Shown: one piece after another, positions 46,117 through 54,608 of the stretch
How positions within the stretch are numbered: the stretch's first letter is position 1
How the letters are laid out: each line of letters starts with the position of its first letter
DNA from: Pseudomonas sp. TCU-HL1
GTDB lineage: Bacteria > Pseudomonadota > Gammaproteobacteria > Pseudomonadales > Pseudomonadaceae
Reading direction: 5' to 3'
NCBI RefSeq assembly: GCF_001708505.1
Contig: NZ_CP015992.1
Location: 3,720,001-3,784,000, forward strand
Length of the DNA: 64,000 bases
The notes under the pieces: generated by a model
The model's input: only the letters and a program-made list of their open reading frames with translations
The model's database searches: none
What the model was told of the DNA's origin: nothing
Translations under genes and position numbers: made by a program

Positions 46117-47046
46117 TTAAAGGGCTTTTTCCAGTTCCGGCACCAGTTCGAACAGGTCGCCCACCAGGCCGTAGTCGGCGACCTGGAAGATCGGCGCCTC
46201 TTCGTCCTTGTTGATCGCGACGATCACCCTGGAGTCCTTCATGCCCGCCAGGTGCTGGATGGCACCGGAGATGCCCACGGCGAGGTACAGCTGCGGGGCG
46301 ACGATCTTGCCGGTCTGGCCGACCTGCATGTCGTTCGGCACGAAGCCGGCGTCGACGGCGGCGCGGGATGCGCCGACAGCGGCGCCCAGCTTGTCGGCCA
46401 GGGCGTGCAGGTGCTTGAAGTTGTCACCGTTCTGCATGCCGCGGCCGCCAGAAACGACGATCTTGGCAGCGGTCAGTTCCGGACGATCGGACTTGGCCAG
46501 TTCTTCACCCACGAAGGCGGACTTGCCTGCGTCAGCCGAGCCGCTCACGGCTTCAACGGCAGCGGAACCGCCTTCGGCAGCAACCGGGTCGAAACCGGTG
46601 GAACGCACGGTGATCACTTTCACGGCAGCGCTGGACTGCACGGTAGCGATGGCGTTACCGGCATAGATCGGACGCTTGAAGGTGTCGGCGCTCTCGACGG
46701 CGATGATCTCGGAGATCTGGTCGACGTCCAGCAGGGCGGCCACGCGCGGCAGGAAGTTCTTGCCATTGGTGGTGGCCGGGGCCAGCACGTGGCTGTAGCC
46801 CTTGCCCAGCTTGGCGATCAGCGGCGCGACGTTTTCCGGCAGTTGGTGCGCGTAGGCAGCGTTGTCGGCGACCAGCACCTTGGACACGCCAGCGATCTTG
46901 GCAGCGGCTTCGGCGGCGCCAGCGGCGTTGGAGCCGGCAACCAGCACGTGGATATCGCCACCGATTTTGGCGGCTGCAGCCACGGTGTTGAGGGTGGCGG
47001 CCGCCAGCGCGGCATTGGAGTGTTCAGCGATTACCAGGACAGCCAT
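46117..47046 (-). CDS. etfA: Electron transfer flavoprotein alpha subunit
   Basis: A 309-residue ETF alpha subunit. The C-terminal FAD domain includes VSGGRGMQNGDN (about residue 203), VGASRAAVDAGFVPN and GQTGKIVAPQLYLAVGISG. It carries electrons from acyl-CoA dehydrogenases to ETF-quinone oxidoreductase. Three dehydrogenase genes on this strand (gcdH, pimC, pimD) and aliB on the other need such an acceptor, so a dedicated copy makes sense. It follows etfB by 1 bp. Confidence 0.95.
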   Translation of the reverse strand: MAVLVIAEHSNAALAAATLNTVAAAAKIGGDIHVLVAGSNAAGAAEAAAKIAGVSKVLVADNAAYAHQLPENVAPLIAKLGKGYSHVLAPATTNGKNFLPRVAALLDVDQISEIIAVESADTFKRPIYAGNAIATVQSSAAVKVITVRSTGFDPVAAEGGSAAVEAVSGSADAGKSAFVGEELAKSDRPELTAAKIVVSGGRGMQNGDNFKHLHALADKLGAAVGASRAAVDAGFVPNDMQVGQTGKIVAPQLYLAVGISGAIQHLAGMKDSRVIVAINKDEEAPIFQVADYGLVGDLFELVPELEKAL

Positions 47047-47047
47047 C

Positions 47048-47797
47048 TCAGATCACCTTCGCTTCGTTCTTCAGTTTCTCGACCAGCTCGGCCACGGACT
47101 TGACCTTGATACCGGCCTGGCGGGCAGCCGGCGCTTCGACTTTCAGGGTCTTGACGGTGGAAGCGGTGGATACACCCAGGGCGTCCGGGGTGACCACGTC
47201 CAACGGCTTCTTCTTGGCCTTCATGATGTTCGGCAGCGACGCGTAGCGCGGCTCGTTCAGGCGCAGATCGGTGGTGACGATCGCCGGCAGGTTCAGCGCA
47301 ACGGTCTGCAGACCGCCGTCGATTTCACGGGTGACGTTGACCTTGTCGCCAGCCACTTCGACCTTGGAGGCGAAGGTGCCTTGGGCATAGCCAGTGAGGG
47401 CGCCCAGCATCTGGCCGGTCTGGTTGTTGTCGCTATCGATGGCCTGCTTGCCGAGGATGACCAGTTGCGGCTGCTCCTTGTCGACCACAGCCTTCAGCAG
47501 TTTGGCCACGGCCAGGGAGTTCAGCTCGTCGTTGGACTCGACCAGGATGGCGCGGTCGGCGCCCAGGGCCAGGGCAGTGCGCAGCTGCTCCTGGGCGGCA
47601 TTCGGGCCCACCGAAACCACCACGATTTCCGTGACCACACCCTGCTCTTTCAGGCGCACCGCTTCTTCCACGGCGATTTCGCAGAAGGGATTCAGGGCCA
47701 TCTTCACGTTGGCGAGGTCGACGCCGGAGTTGTCCGCCTTGACGCGGACCTTGACGTTGTAATCGACCACGCGTTTTACCGGGACCAGTACCTTCAT
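47048..47797 (-). CDS. etfB: Electron transfer flavoprotein beta subunit
   Basis: A 249-residue ETF beta subunit: MKVLVPVKRVVDYNVKVRV opening, the ALALGADRAILVE segment and the conserved LPAIVTTDLRLNEPRYASLP signature (about residues 183-203). It pairs with EtfA to shuttle electrons from the acyl-CoA dehydrogenases. It lies 30 bp downstream of pimD. Pseudomonads normally carry a housekeeping etfBA elsewhere, so this is probably a second, pathway-specific set; that is inference. Confidence 0.95.
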   Translation of the reverse strand: MKVLVPVKRVVDYNVKVRVKADNSGVDLANVKMALNPFCEIAVEEAVRLKEQGVVTEIVVVSVGPNAAQEQLRTALALGADRAILVESNDELNSLAVAKLLKAVVDKEQPQLVILGKQAIDSDNNQTGQMLGALTGYAQGTFASKVEVAGDKVNVTREIDGGLQTVALNLPAIVTTDLRLNEPRYASLPNIMKAKKKPLDVVTPDALGVSTASTVKTLKVEAPAARQAGIKVKSVAELVEKLKNEAKVI

Positions 47798-47827
47798 CTT
47801 GTTTTCCTGTGGCGTGTCGGTTGGAGA

Positions 47828-48970
47828 TCAGGCGCAACGAAGCAAGTCGGCGTAGGCCCGCAGGTGGTGATCGTCGTCGCCCAGTTGGTGGCTCAGCATC
47901 ACCAGGCGCTTGGCGTGGTGGGATAGGCTGTACTCCCAGGTCATGCCGATGCCGCCGTGCAGCTGGATGGCTTGCTCGGCAATGAAACGGGCGGCACGGG
48001 TAACGATGAACTTGGCCGCCGCCAGGCGCCGGCTGCGCTCCTCGCTGTCCGGATCGTCCGCCACGCAGGCGGCGAGGATGGCCATGGAGGCAGCCATCTC
48101 CAGCTCGCCGCGCATGTCGGCCATGCCGTGCTGCAGCACCTGGAACTTGCCTATCGGCGCGCCGAACTGCTGTCTGGTCTTGAGGTAGTCGAGGGTCAGG
48201 CGGAACGCCTCCTGCATGCTGCCGAGAGCTTCACCGCACTGGGCGGCGATGGCCCTGCCCTGCTGGTAGCGCAGCGCCGGCAAGGCCCGGCCAGGCGCGC
48301 CCAGCAGGCTGCCCTCGCCGACCACCACGCCTTCCAGCTGAAGCTCGCAGGCACGCAGGCCATCGATGCAGGGGTAGTCACGCAAGGTCACGCCCTGGCT
48401 GGCCGGGTCGACCAGGAACAGGCTGATGCCCGCCTCGTCCAGCACCCCACCCGAGGTGCGCGCCGAGACCAGGATCAGCCCGGCACTGGCGCCGCCGACT
48501 ACCACGCATTTGCGCCCGCTCAGCCGCCAACCGCCGACGCAAGGCTCGGCGCGGGTCTGCACGTCGTGGAGCTGGTAGTGGCTCTGGCCTTCCTCCAGGG
48601 CCACCGCCAGTTGCAGCTCGCCCGTGGCCACCTGCGGCAGCAGGGTTTCGCACTGCTCGGGGTTACCCAGTTGCTGGAGCAGGCCGGCGCCGTGCACCTG
48701 GGATTGCAGATAGGGTTCCAGGCACAGGTTGCGGCCCAGCTCGGTCATCACCAGCAGGGTGTCCACGCCGCCGCCCCCCAGGCCGCCGTGGGCCTCGGCC
48801 AGTGGCACCGCGCACAGGCCCAGCTCGCCGAGCTGGCCCCAGAAGTCCCGGCTGAAACCCGCCTCGCTGCGCAGGAAGCGCTCGCGCTGCTCGAAGCCGT
48901 AGCTGTCCCGGGCCAGGCGGGCCACGGTGTCCTGAAGCATCTGCTGCTCTTCGCTGAGGTTGAAGTCCAT
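47828..48970 (-). CDS. pimD: Acyl-CoA dehydrogenase, predicted pimelyl-CoA dehydrogenase small subunit
   Basis: A 380-residue acyl-CoA dehydrogenase of the PimD type. It has the usual flavin-binding segments (for example AIQLHGGIGMTWEYSLSHHA near residue 340), but it departs from the usual family pattern in the mid-domain and lacks the YEGT motif. It is 9 bp downstream of a second, longer dehydrogenase, as in R. palustris pimCD, where the two form one enzyme acting on pimelyl-CoA. Assignment rests on pairing and on the presence of the ring-cleavage genes nearby. Confidence 0.78.
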   Translation of the reverse strand: MDFNLSEEQQMLQDTVARLARDSYGFEQRERFLRSEAGFSRDFWGQLGELGLCAVPLAEAHGGLGGGGVDTLLVMTELGRNLCLEPYLQSQVHGAGLLQQLGNPEQCETLLPQVATGELQLAVALEEGQSHYQLHDVQTRAEPCVGGWRLSGRKCVVVGGASAGLILVSARTSGGVLDEAGISLFLVDPASQGVTLRDYPCIDGLRACELQLEGVVVGEGSLLGAPGRALPALRYQQGRAIAAQCGEALGSMQEAFRLTLDYLKTRQQFGAPIGKFQVLQHGMADMRGELEMAASMAILAACVADDPDSEERSRRLAAAKFIVTRAARFIAEQAIQLHGGIGMTWEYSLSHHAKRLVMLSHQLGDDDHHLRAYADLLRCA

Positions 48971-48979
48971 GGGGCCTCC

Positions 48980-50176
48980 TTAGAGTACGAGGATCATCTT
49001 GGCGATGATGTTCTTCTGGATTTCGTTGGAGCCGCCGTAGATGGACAGCTTGCGCAGGTTGAAGTACTGACTGGCCGGTCCGACGCTGTAGTCGGCGTAC
49101 AGGGGCTCGGCGAAGGAGGCCTCGGCCAGTTCGTCTTCCAGGAAGGGCAGAGCATGCACGCCCAGCACCTTGCGTTGCAGATGGCTGATGGCCTGGCGGA
49201 TCTCCGAACCCTTGATTTTCAGGATCGAGCTCTCCGCGCCGGGCACCCCGCCGCCCTGGACCGAGGCGAGGATCCGCAGGGTGCTCATCTCGATGGCCAG
49301 CAACTGCATCTCCACTTCGGCGATCTGCACCCGCAGCAACGGATCGTCGATCAGCGGCGCGCCGTTACGCAGCTCCCGCGCGGCCACCTGCTTGAGCTGC
49401 GCCAGGGCCGCCTTGGAGTGGGCGATGCCGGCCTGGCCGGTACGCTCGTGGGTGAGCAGGAACTTGGCGCAGGTCCAGCCCTGGTTCTCCTCGCCCACGC
49501 GGTTGGCCACCGGCACCTTCACGTTGTCGAAGAACACCTCGTTGACTTCGTGATCACCATCCAGGGTGATGATCGGCCGCACGCTGATGCCCGGCGTCGC
49601 CATGTCGATCAGCAGGAAGGAGATGCCGCGCTGCTGCTGGGCGTCCGGGTCGGTGCGCACCAGGCAGAAGATCAGGTTCGCGTGCTGCCCCAGGGTGGTC
49701 CAGGTCTTCTGGCCGTTGACCACGTAGTGGTCCCCCTCGCGCACGGCGCGGGTCTTCAGGCTGGCCAGGTCGGAACCGGCGCCGGGCTCGGAGTAGCCCT
49801 GGCACCACCAGTCCTCGCCGGACAGGATGCGCGGCAGGTAGTGCGCCTTCTGCTCAGGAGTGCCGAACTTCATGATCACCGGCGCCACCATGTTGACCCC
49901 GAAGGAGATCAGTCGTGGCGCGCCGAAGGCCGCGCACTCCTCCTCGAACAGGTGCCGCTGCACCAGGCTCCAGCCGGTGCCGCCATGCTCCACCGGCCAG
50001 TTCGCCGCGTACCAGCCACGGCGGGAGAGGATGCGCTGCCAGCGCTGGTGGTCGTCCTTGGAAAGGTGCTTGCCGAGGCGCACCTTGGCGGCGATGTCGG
50101 CGGGCAATTCGCGGCCGAGGAAGTCGCGTACCTCATCGCGGAATGCCAGCTCGTCAGGGGTGAACTCGATATTCAT
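48980..50176 (-). CDS. pimC: Acyl-CoA dehydrogenase, predicted pimelyl-CoA dehydrogenase large subunit
   Basis: A 398-residue acyl-CoA dehydrogenase of the PimC type, with GYSEPGAGSDLASLKTRAV (about residue 128), KTWTTLGQHA and a C-terminal YGGSNEIQKNIIAKMIL. It should introduce the 2,3 double bond in pimelyl-CoA together with PimD. The start at 50176 (MNIEFTPDE) has GAGGGTAT upstream; the longer frame to 50317 overlaps the upstream gene and is rejected. It lies 35 bp downstream of the hydratase gene. Confidence 0.8.
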   Translation of the reverse strand: MNIEFTPDELAFRDEVRDFLGRELPADIAAKVRLGKHLSKDDHQRWQRILSRRGWYAANWPVEHGGTGWSLVQRHLFEEECAAFGAPRLISFGVNMVAPVIMKFGTPEQKAHYLPRILSGEDWWCQGYSEPGAGSDLASLKTRAVREGDHYVVNGQKTWTTLGQHANLIFCLVRTDPDAQQQRGISFLLIDMATPGISVRPIITLDGDHEVNEVFFDNVKVPVANRVGEENQGWTCAKFLLTHERTGQAGIAHSKAALAQLKQVAARELRNGAPLIDDPLLRVQIAEVEMQLLAIEMSTLRILASVQGGGVPGAESSILKIKGSEIRQAISHLQRKVLGVHALPFLEDELAEASFAEPLYADYSVGPASQYFNLRKLSIYGGSNEIQKNIIAKMILVL

Positions 50177-50211
50177 GGGGATACCCTCGATAGGTGGGCG
50201 AGGCGGCCGCC

Positions 50212-51090
50212 TCAGGGGGTCTTGGGCTGTTCCACGGCTTGGCGCCCTGCCCTGGCGGCTTCGCGCTCGGCAAAGAACTTCGCTACCAACTGAGCCCGCT
50301 GCGGAGATTCCAGGCACTGCAGGAACAGTTCGCGCTCGCGGCGCAGGCCCTGTTCCAGTGGCAGCTGGGTGGCCGCCTCGATGGCATCGATGCAGCGCGG
50401 CGGAGAAAAGGCGTCGGGTTGGCGGGCGCGAACCTCGGCGCGGCGAGCCGCCAGCAGGCCGGCGTGATCGCCGCCCACGACGCTGGCCCGGCCGCTGCGC
50501 CGTGGACCGGCGCTACGCGCCAGCAGCTCGGCGGCGCAGGCCAGCCCGGCCTCGAGCGGATCGCCGTCGAACAGGTCGTCGACTATGCCGTGACGCAACG
50601 CCGCATCGGCGTCTATCGGGTCGCCGCCCACGATCATCTCCAGGGCCAGTTCGACACCGGCCAGGCGCGGCAGGCGCTGGGTGCCGCCGGCACCGGGCAG
50701 GAGCCCCAGCTTCACTTCGGGCAGGCCGACGCGGGTGTCGCGCCGGGCAATGCGGTAATGGCAGGCCAGGGCCACTTCCAGCCCGCCGCCAAGGGCCGAG
50801 CCATGCAGCACCGCCAGGGTCGGCTTGACGCAGTTCTCGATGGCCAGGGTGAGGTCGGACAGTAACGGCGCCTGCGGCGGTTGGCCGAACTCGCGGATAT
50901 CGGCACCGGCGATGAAGGTCCGTCCGTCGCAATACAGCAGCACCAGCTCCACCGAGCTGTCCTGCCCGGCGTCGGCGAAGGCCTGCAGCAGGCCCGCCCG
51001 CACCGGCTGGGACAAGGCATTCACTGGCTGGTTGTCGACGCGGACGACAGCGATGCTGCCGTGGCGCGCCAGTCTCACGAGAGACAACAT
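50212..51090 (-). CDS. Enoyl-CoA hydratase equal to the N-terminal half of PimF/FadJ-type fusions
   Basis: A 292-residue protein. Residues about 1-185 are a crotonase domain with GSALGGGLEVALACHYR and KLGLLPGAGGTQRLPRL. The rest is the helical linker of FadB/FadJ-type fusions, ending with FFAEREAARAG, exactly where those proteins continue into the dehydrogenase domain. The dehydrogenase part is absent and supplied by a separate gene at 44586-46106. It should hydrate 2,3-didehydropimelyl-CoA. The start at 51090 has CAGGAG upstream. The protein closely parallels the fused 5355-7466 protein. Confidence 0.82.
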   Translation of the reverse strand: MLSLVRLARHGSIAVVRVDNQPVNALSQPVRAGLLQAFADAGQDSSVELVLLYCDGRTFIAGADIREFGQPPQAPLLSDLTLAIENCVKPTLAVLHGSALGGGLEVALACHYRIARRDTRVGLPEVKLGLLPGAGGTQRLPRLAGVELALEMIVGGDPIDADAALRHGIVDDLFDGDPLEAGLACAAELLARSAGPRRSGRASVVGGDHAGLLAARRAEVRARQPDAFSPPRCIDAIEAATQLPLEQGLRRERELFLQCLESPQRAQLVAKFFAEREAARAGRQAVEQPKTP

Positions 51091-51155
51091 TTGACCGCTC
51101 CTGCAGGCTCGTGGCCCGCGCTTGTTGTTGTGCTGGAGGTCGATTGGGCCGGGCG

Positions 51156-51932
51156 TCAGCGGTGGCGCCAGGCCGGCCGGCGTTTTTCCAGGAAGGCGCT
51201 CATGCCTTCCTTGCGGTCTTCGCTGCCGAAGCTCGCATGGAGCAGGCGCCGCTCGAAATGCACGCCTTCGGCGAGGGTGGTTTCGAAGGCCCGGTCCACC
51301 GCCTCCTTGTTCAGCTTGACCGCCACTTCCGACAGGCCGGCGATCTGCGCCGCCACCTGCAGGGCCTCGTCCAGTACCCGCTCGGCGGGCACCACGCGAC
51401 TGAGCAGTCCGCAACGCTCGGCTTCCAGGGCGTCCATCAGGCGCCCGGTCAGGCACAGGTCCATGGCCTTGGCCTTGCCGATGGCGCGGGTCAGGCGCTG
51501 GGTACCACCGGCGCCCGGCAAGGTGCCGACCTTGACCTCCGGCTGGCCGAAGCGAGCGTCTTCGGCGGCGATGACCAGATCGCACATCATCGCCAGCTCG
51601 CAGCCGCCGCCCAGGGCCAGGCCACGCACGGCTGCGATCACCGGCTTGCGGCAACGCGTCACTTCTTCCCAGCTGGCGGTCACGAAATCTTCCAGATAGA
51701 CGTCGGCGAAGGCCTTGTCCCGCAGCTCGGCGATGTCCGCGCCGGCGGCGAAGGCCTTGTCGCTGCCGGTAATGACCATTGCGCGGATCGTCCGGTCGCC
51801 CTCGAAGGCGCGCAGCGCCTGCCCCAGCTCGGTCATCAGTTGCTCACTGAGCGCATTGAGCACCTGCGGGCGATTGAGGGTGATGAGCCCTACCGATTCA
51901 TGCTGCTCGACCAGGATGGTGCTGTAGCTCAT
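51156..51932 (-). CDS. badK: Enoyl-CoA hydratase, predicted cyclohex-1-ene-1-carboxyl-CoA hydratase
   Basis: A 258-residue crotonase with both catalytic glutamates: LALGGGCELAMMCD and GQPEVKVGTLPGAGGTQRL. It is of the BadK/PaaF type. Next to aliA, aliB, badH and badI the fitting role is hydration of cyclohex-1-ene-1-carboxyl-CoA to the 2-hydroxy compound. It could also, or instead, serve crotonyl-CoA at the end of the pathway. It is the first gene of the minus-strand operon; GGAGGACG precedes the start at 51932. Confidence 0.75.
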   Translation of the reverse strand: MSYSTILVEQHESVGLITLNRPQVLNALSEQLMTELGQALRAFEGDRTIRAMVITGSDKAFAAGADIAELRDKAFADVYLEDFVTASWEEVTRCRKPVIAAVRGLALGGGCELAMMCDLVIAAEDARFGQPEVKVGTLPGAGGTQRLTRAIGKAKAMDLCLTGRLMDALEAERCGLLSRVVPAERVLDEALQVAAQIAGLSEVAVKLNKEAVDRAFETTLAEGVHFERRLLHASFGSEDRKEGMSAFLEKRRPAWRHR

Positions 51933-52015
51933 GGCGCGTCCTCCGCGTGATCCGTTTGCAGGCCTGGCCCAAGGGGGCCGATCTGGGACCGAGTCTATCC
52001 ATCGATAAAAATAAA

Positions 52016-52030
52016 GACAACATGTTGACA
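52016..52030. promoter_or_regulatory. Palindromic site in the badK/aliA divergent promoter (putative BadR operator)
   Basis: GACAACATGTTGACA contains the perfect palindrome CAACATGTTG. Its last six bases, TTGACA, look like a -35 element for aliA, and its other strand offers TTGTCT as a -35 for badK. A MarR-type dimer bound here would block both promoters. A 13-of-15 match lies upstream of the porin gene (62071-62085). Binding by BadR is inference. Confidence 0.6.
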
Positions 52031-52108
52031 TAATAATTTTCTGGCGCGTATCGTCAGCCCATCGCATCACGTCACCACTAACAACAATAGCGATGAAGGC
52101 CAAACCTA

Positions 52109-53776
52109 ATGAATACGCGTATCGAAATGCCGCCCTCGCGGCGCCAAGCAATGCTGGAGTCTGGCGCCTGGAATGACATGATCATTACAGATTATCTGGA
52201 TCAGGCAGTCGCCAGCGACGCCACCAGGACCGCCCTGGTGGCCTATCGCGTCAGCGATAACACGCGCCACGCCATGACCTACGCCGAGCTGGACCGGGTC
52301 GTGACCCGGATGGCCGCAGGCTTGGCCGGCCTGGGCGTGGGGAAGGGCCAGGTGGTGTCCTGCCAGTTGCCCAACTGGTGGCAGATGAGCGCGCTGCACC
52401 TGGCCTGCGTGCGCATCGGTGCCGTGCTCAACCCGCTGATGCCGATCTTCCGCGAGCGTGAACTGCGTTTCATGCTCGGCCACGCGGAAACCCGCGTGCT
52501 GATCATCCCCCGGAGTTTCCGCAGCTTCGACTACGCCACCATGATCGACGGCCTACGCGGCGAGCTGCCAGCCCTGCGCCATGTGCTGGTGATCGACGGC
52601 GGCGACGACGCCAGCGACTTCTCCCGCGTGCTGCTGGAGCAGCCCTGGGAAGAGCGCGTGGATACCCGCGCGCTCTTCGCCGAACGCCACCTGGCCGGCG
52701 ACGACGTGGTGCAGCTGCTCTACACCTCGGGCACCACCGGCGAGCCCAAGGGCGTTCTGCACACCTCCAACACCCTGTTCAGCAATGTCCGCCCCTATGC
52801 CGAGCGCTTGGGCCTGGGAAGCGCGGACATCGTCTTCATGGCCTCGCCCATGGCCCACCAGACCGGTTTCCTCTACGGCCTGATGATGCCCATCTACCTG
52901 AAAGGCGCCAGCGTGCTGCAGGACACCTGGGACCCGCACTACGCGGCCAGGGTCTCCGAAGCCGAGCGTCCCACCTTCACCATGGCGTCGACGCCATTCC
53001 TCGCCGACCTGGTGGACGTGGCGCCGCGCTACCGCGATGCCCTCGCCTCGCTCAAGGTCTTCGTGGCCGCCGGTGCGCCCATCCCCGGCGCCCTGGTGGA
53101 AAAGGCCGGCGGCTCGGTGAATGCGCGCATCGTCTCCGCCTGGGGCATGACCGAGAACGGCGCGGTGACCATGACCTGCCCGGACGACCCGGCCGAACGC
53201 GCCATTCACAGCGACGGCCGCGCCCTGCCCTTCATGGAGGTGGCGGTGCAGGACGACCATGGCCAGGCGCTGGGCGCCGGCCAGGAAGGTCATCTGATGG
53301 TGCGCGGCGCCAGCCTCTTCGTTGGCTACCTGAAGCGCCCCGAGCTGTACGGGGTGGACGCCGACGGCTGGTTTGCCACCGGCGACCTGGCGCGCATGGA
53401 CGAGGACGGCTACATCCGCATCACCGGGCGCACCAAGGACGTGGTGATCCGGGGTGGAGAGAACATCCCGGTGGTGGAGATCGAGAACCTGCTCTACAAG
53501 CACCCGGCGATCTCCGCCGTAGCCCTGGTGGGCTGCCCCGACCCACGCCTGGGCGAGCGCCTCTGCGCCTACATCACCCTGCACGACCCAGCCGCCAGCC
53601 TGTCGCTGGAGGAGGTCACCGGTTTCCTGCTGGAACAGCGCCTGACCCGCAACTACCTGCCCGAATACCTCGAGGTGCTACCGGCCCTGCCCCGCACGCC
53701 TTCGGGAAAGATCCAGAAATTCAAACTGCGCGAGCAGGCCCAGGCCATCCGCCTGGAACCGGCCAAGCGTTCCTGA
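52109..53776 (+). CDS. aliA: AMP-dependent acid-CoA ligase, predicted cyclohexanecarboxyl-CoA ligase
   Basis: A 555-residue acyl-adenylate-forming enzyme. The ATP-binding loop LLYTSGTTGEPKG is near residue 204, then WGMTENG (about 346), and GRTKDVVIRGGENI with the C-terminal catalytic lysine in RTPSGKIQKFKL. It would activate cyclohexanecarboxylate with ATP and CoA. The start at 52109 is favoured, although MPPSRRQ at 52127 is possible; the ribosome-binding site is weak. It heads the plus-strand operon and is followed by badH after 34 bp. R. palustris AliA is the precedent. Confidence 0.82.
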   Translation: MNTRIEMPPSRRQAMLESGAWNDMIITDYLDQAVASDATRTALVAYRVSDNTRHAMTYAELDRVVTRMAAGLAGLGVGKGQVVSCQLPNWWQMSALHLACVRIGAVLNPLMPIFRERELRFMLGHAETRVLIIPRSFRSFDYATMIDGLRGELPALRHVLVIDGGDDASDFSRVLLEQPWEERVDTRALFAERHLAGDDVVQLLYTSGTTGEPKGVLHTSNTLFSNVRPYAERLGLGSADIVFMASPMAHQTGFLYGLMMPIYLKGASVLQDTWDPHYAARVSEAERPTFTMASTPFLADLVDVAPRYRDALASLKVFVAAGAPIPGALVEKAGGSVNARIVSAWGMTENGAVTMTCPDDPAERAIHSDGRALPFMEVAVQDDHGQALGAGQEGHLMVRGASLFVGYLKRPELYGVDADGWFATGDLARMDEDGYIRITGRTKDVVIRGGENIPVVEIENLLYKHPAISAVALVGCPDPRLGERLCAYITLHDPAASLSLEEVTGFLLEQRLTRNYLPEYLEVLPALPRTPSGKIQKFKLREQAQAIRLEPAKRS

Positions 53777-53810
53777 CTCCCCCATCCCGAACCATCGAGA
53801 GGACTGCCCC

Positions 53811-54578
53811 ATGAAAGGCCTGACTGGAAAAACCGTGATCGTGACCGGCGGTGGTGGCGGCATCGGCCGTGCCGTGTGCCTGCGCTTCGCCGAGGAAGGC
53901 TGCAAGGTCGCCGTGCTGGACCGTGACGCCGCCGCGGCACAGGCCACCGCCGACCTGGTCGCCGAGGCAGGCGGCAAGGCCCGCGCCTATGCCGCTGACA
54001 TCACTGATTACGCCGCCATCGTGAATACCGTGGCTGCTGTCGAACAGGAACTCGGTACGCCCACTGTGCTGGTCAACAACGCCGGCTTCGACCGCTTCCT
54101 GCCGTTCCTCAAGACCGAGCCGCAGCACTGGGAGCAGCTCATCGCCATCAACCTCACCGGCGCCCTGAACATGCACCACGTGGTGCTGCCGAAGATGCTC
54201 GAAGCCGGTGGCGGCAAGGTCATCAACGTCGCCTCCGACGCCGCCCGGGTGGGCTCCTCCGGCGAAGCCGTGTACGCCGCCTGCAAGGCCGGCTTGATAG
54301 GCCTGTCGAAGACCCTGGCCCGCGAGCTGGCGACCAAGGGCGTCAACTTCAACGTGGTCTGCCCGGGCCCCACCGACACCGCGCTGCTGAAGAGCGTCGC
54401 GGCCACCTCGAACAACCCCGAGAAACTGCTGGAAGCCTTCAGGAACGCCGTGCCGATGCGCCGCCTCGGCCAGCCGGAGGACTACCCCGGGATCATCGCC
54501 CTGCTGGCCAGCGACGATGCCAACTTCATCACCGGACAGGTCATCAGCGTGTCCGGCGGACTGACCATGGCCGGCTGA
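53811..54578 (+). CDS. badH: SDR, predicted 2-hydroxycyclohexanecarboxyl-CoA dehydrogenase
   Basis: A 255-residue short-chain dehydrogenase: TGGGGGIGRAV (residue 12 on), NNAGFDRFLPF near 90, catalytic Tyr and Lys in YAACKAGLIGL near 155, and the INxxSxxxGLTMAG end. In R. palustris BadH oxidises 2-hydroxycyclohexanecarboxyl-CoA to the 2-keto compound with NAD. It sits between aliA and badI, as in the bad/ali loci. A clear AGAGGA ribosome-binding site precedes it. Confidence 0.85.
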   Translation: MKGLTGKTVIVTGGGGGIGRAVCLRFAEEGCKVAVLDRDAAAAQATADLVAEAGGKARAYAADITDYAAIVNTVAAVEQELGTPTVLVNNAGFDRFLPFLKTEPQHWEQLIAINLTGALNMHHVVLPKMLEAGGGKVINVASDAARVGSSGEAVYAACKAGLIGLSKTLARELATKGVNFNVVCPGPTDTALLKSVAATSNNPEKLLEAFRNAVPMRRLGQPEDYPGIIALLASDDANFITGQVISVSGGLTMAG

Positions 54579-54608
54579 TCGAACCCCAAGGAATCCAGGA
54601 GAAAACAC

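Noticed and set aside
47957..50293. 778-residue plus-strand frame opposite pimD and pimC
   Set aside because: Shadow frame opposite two clear acyl-CoA dehydrogenase genes.
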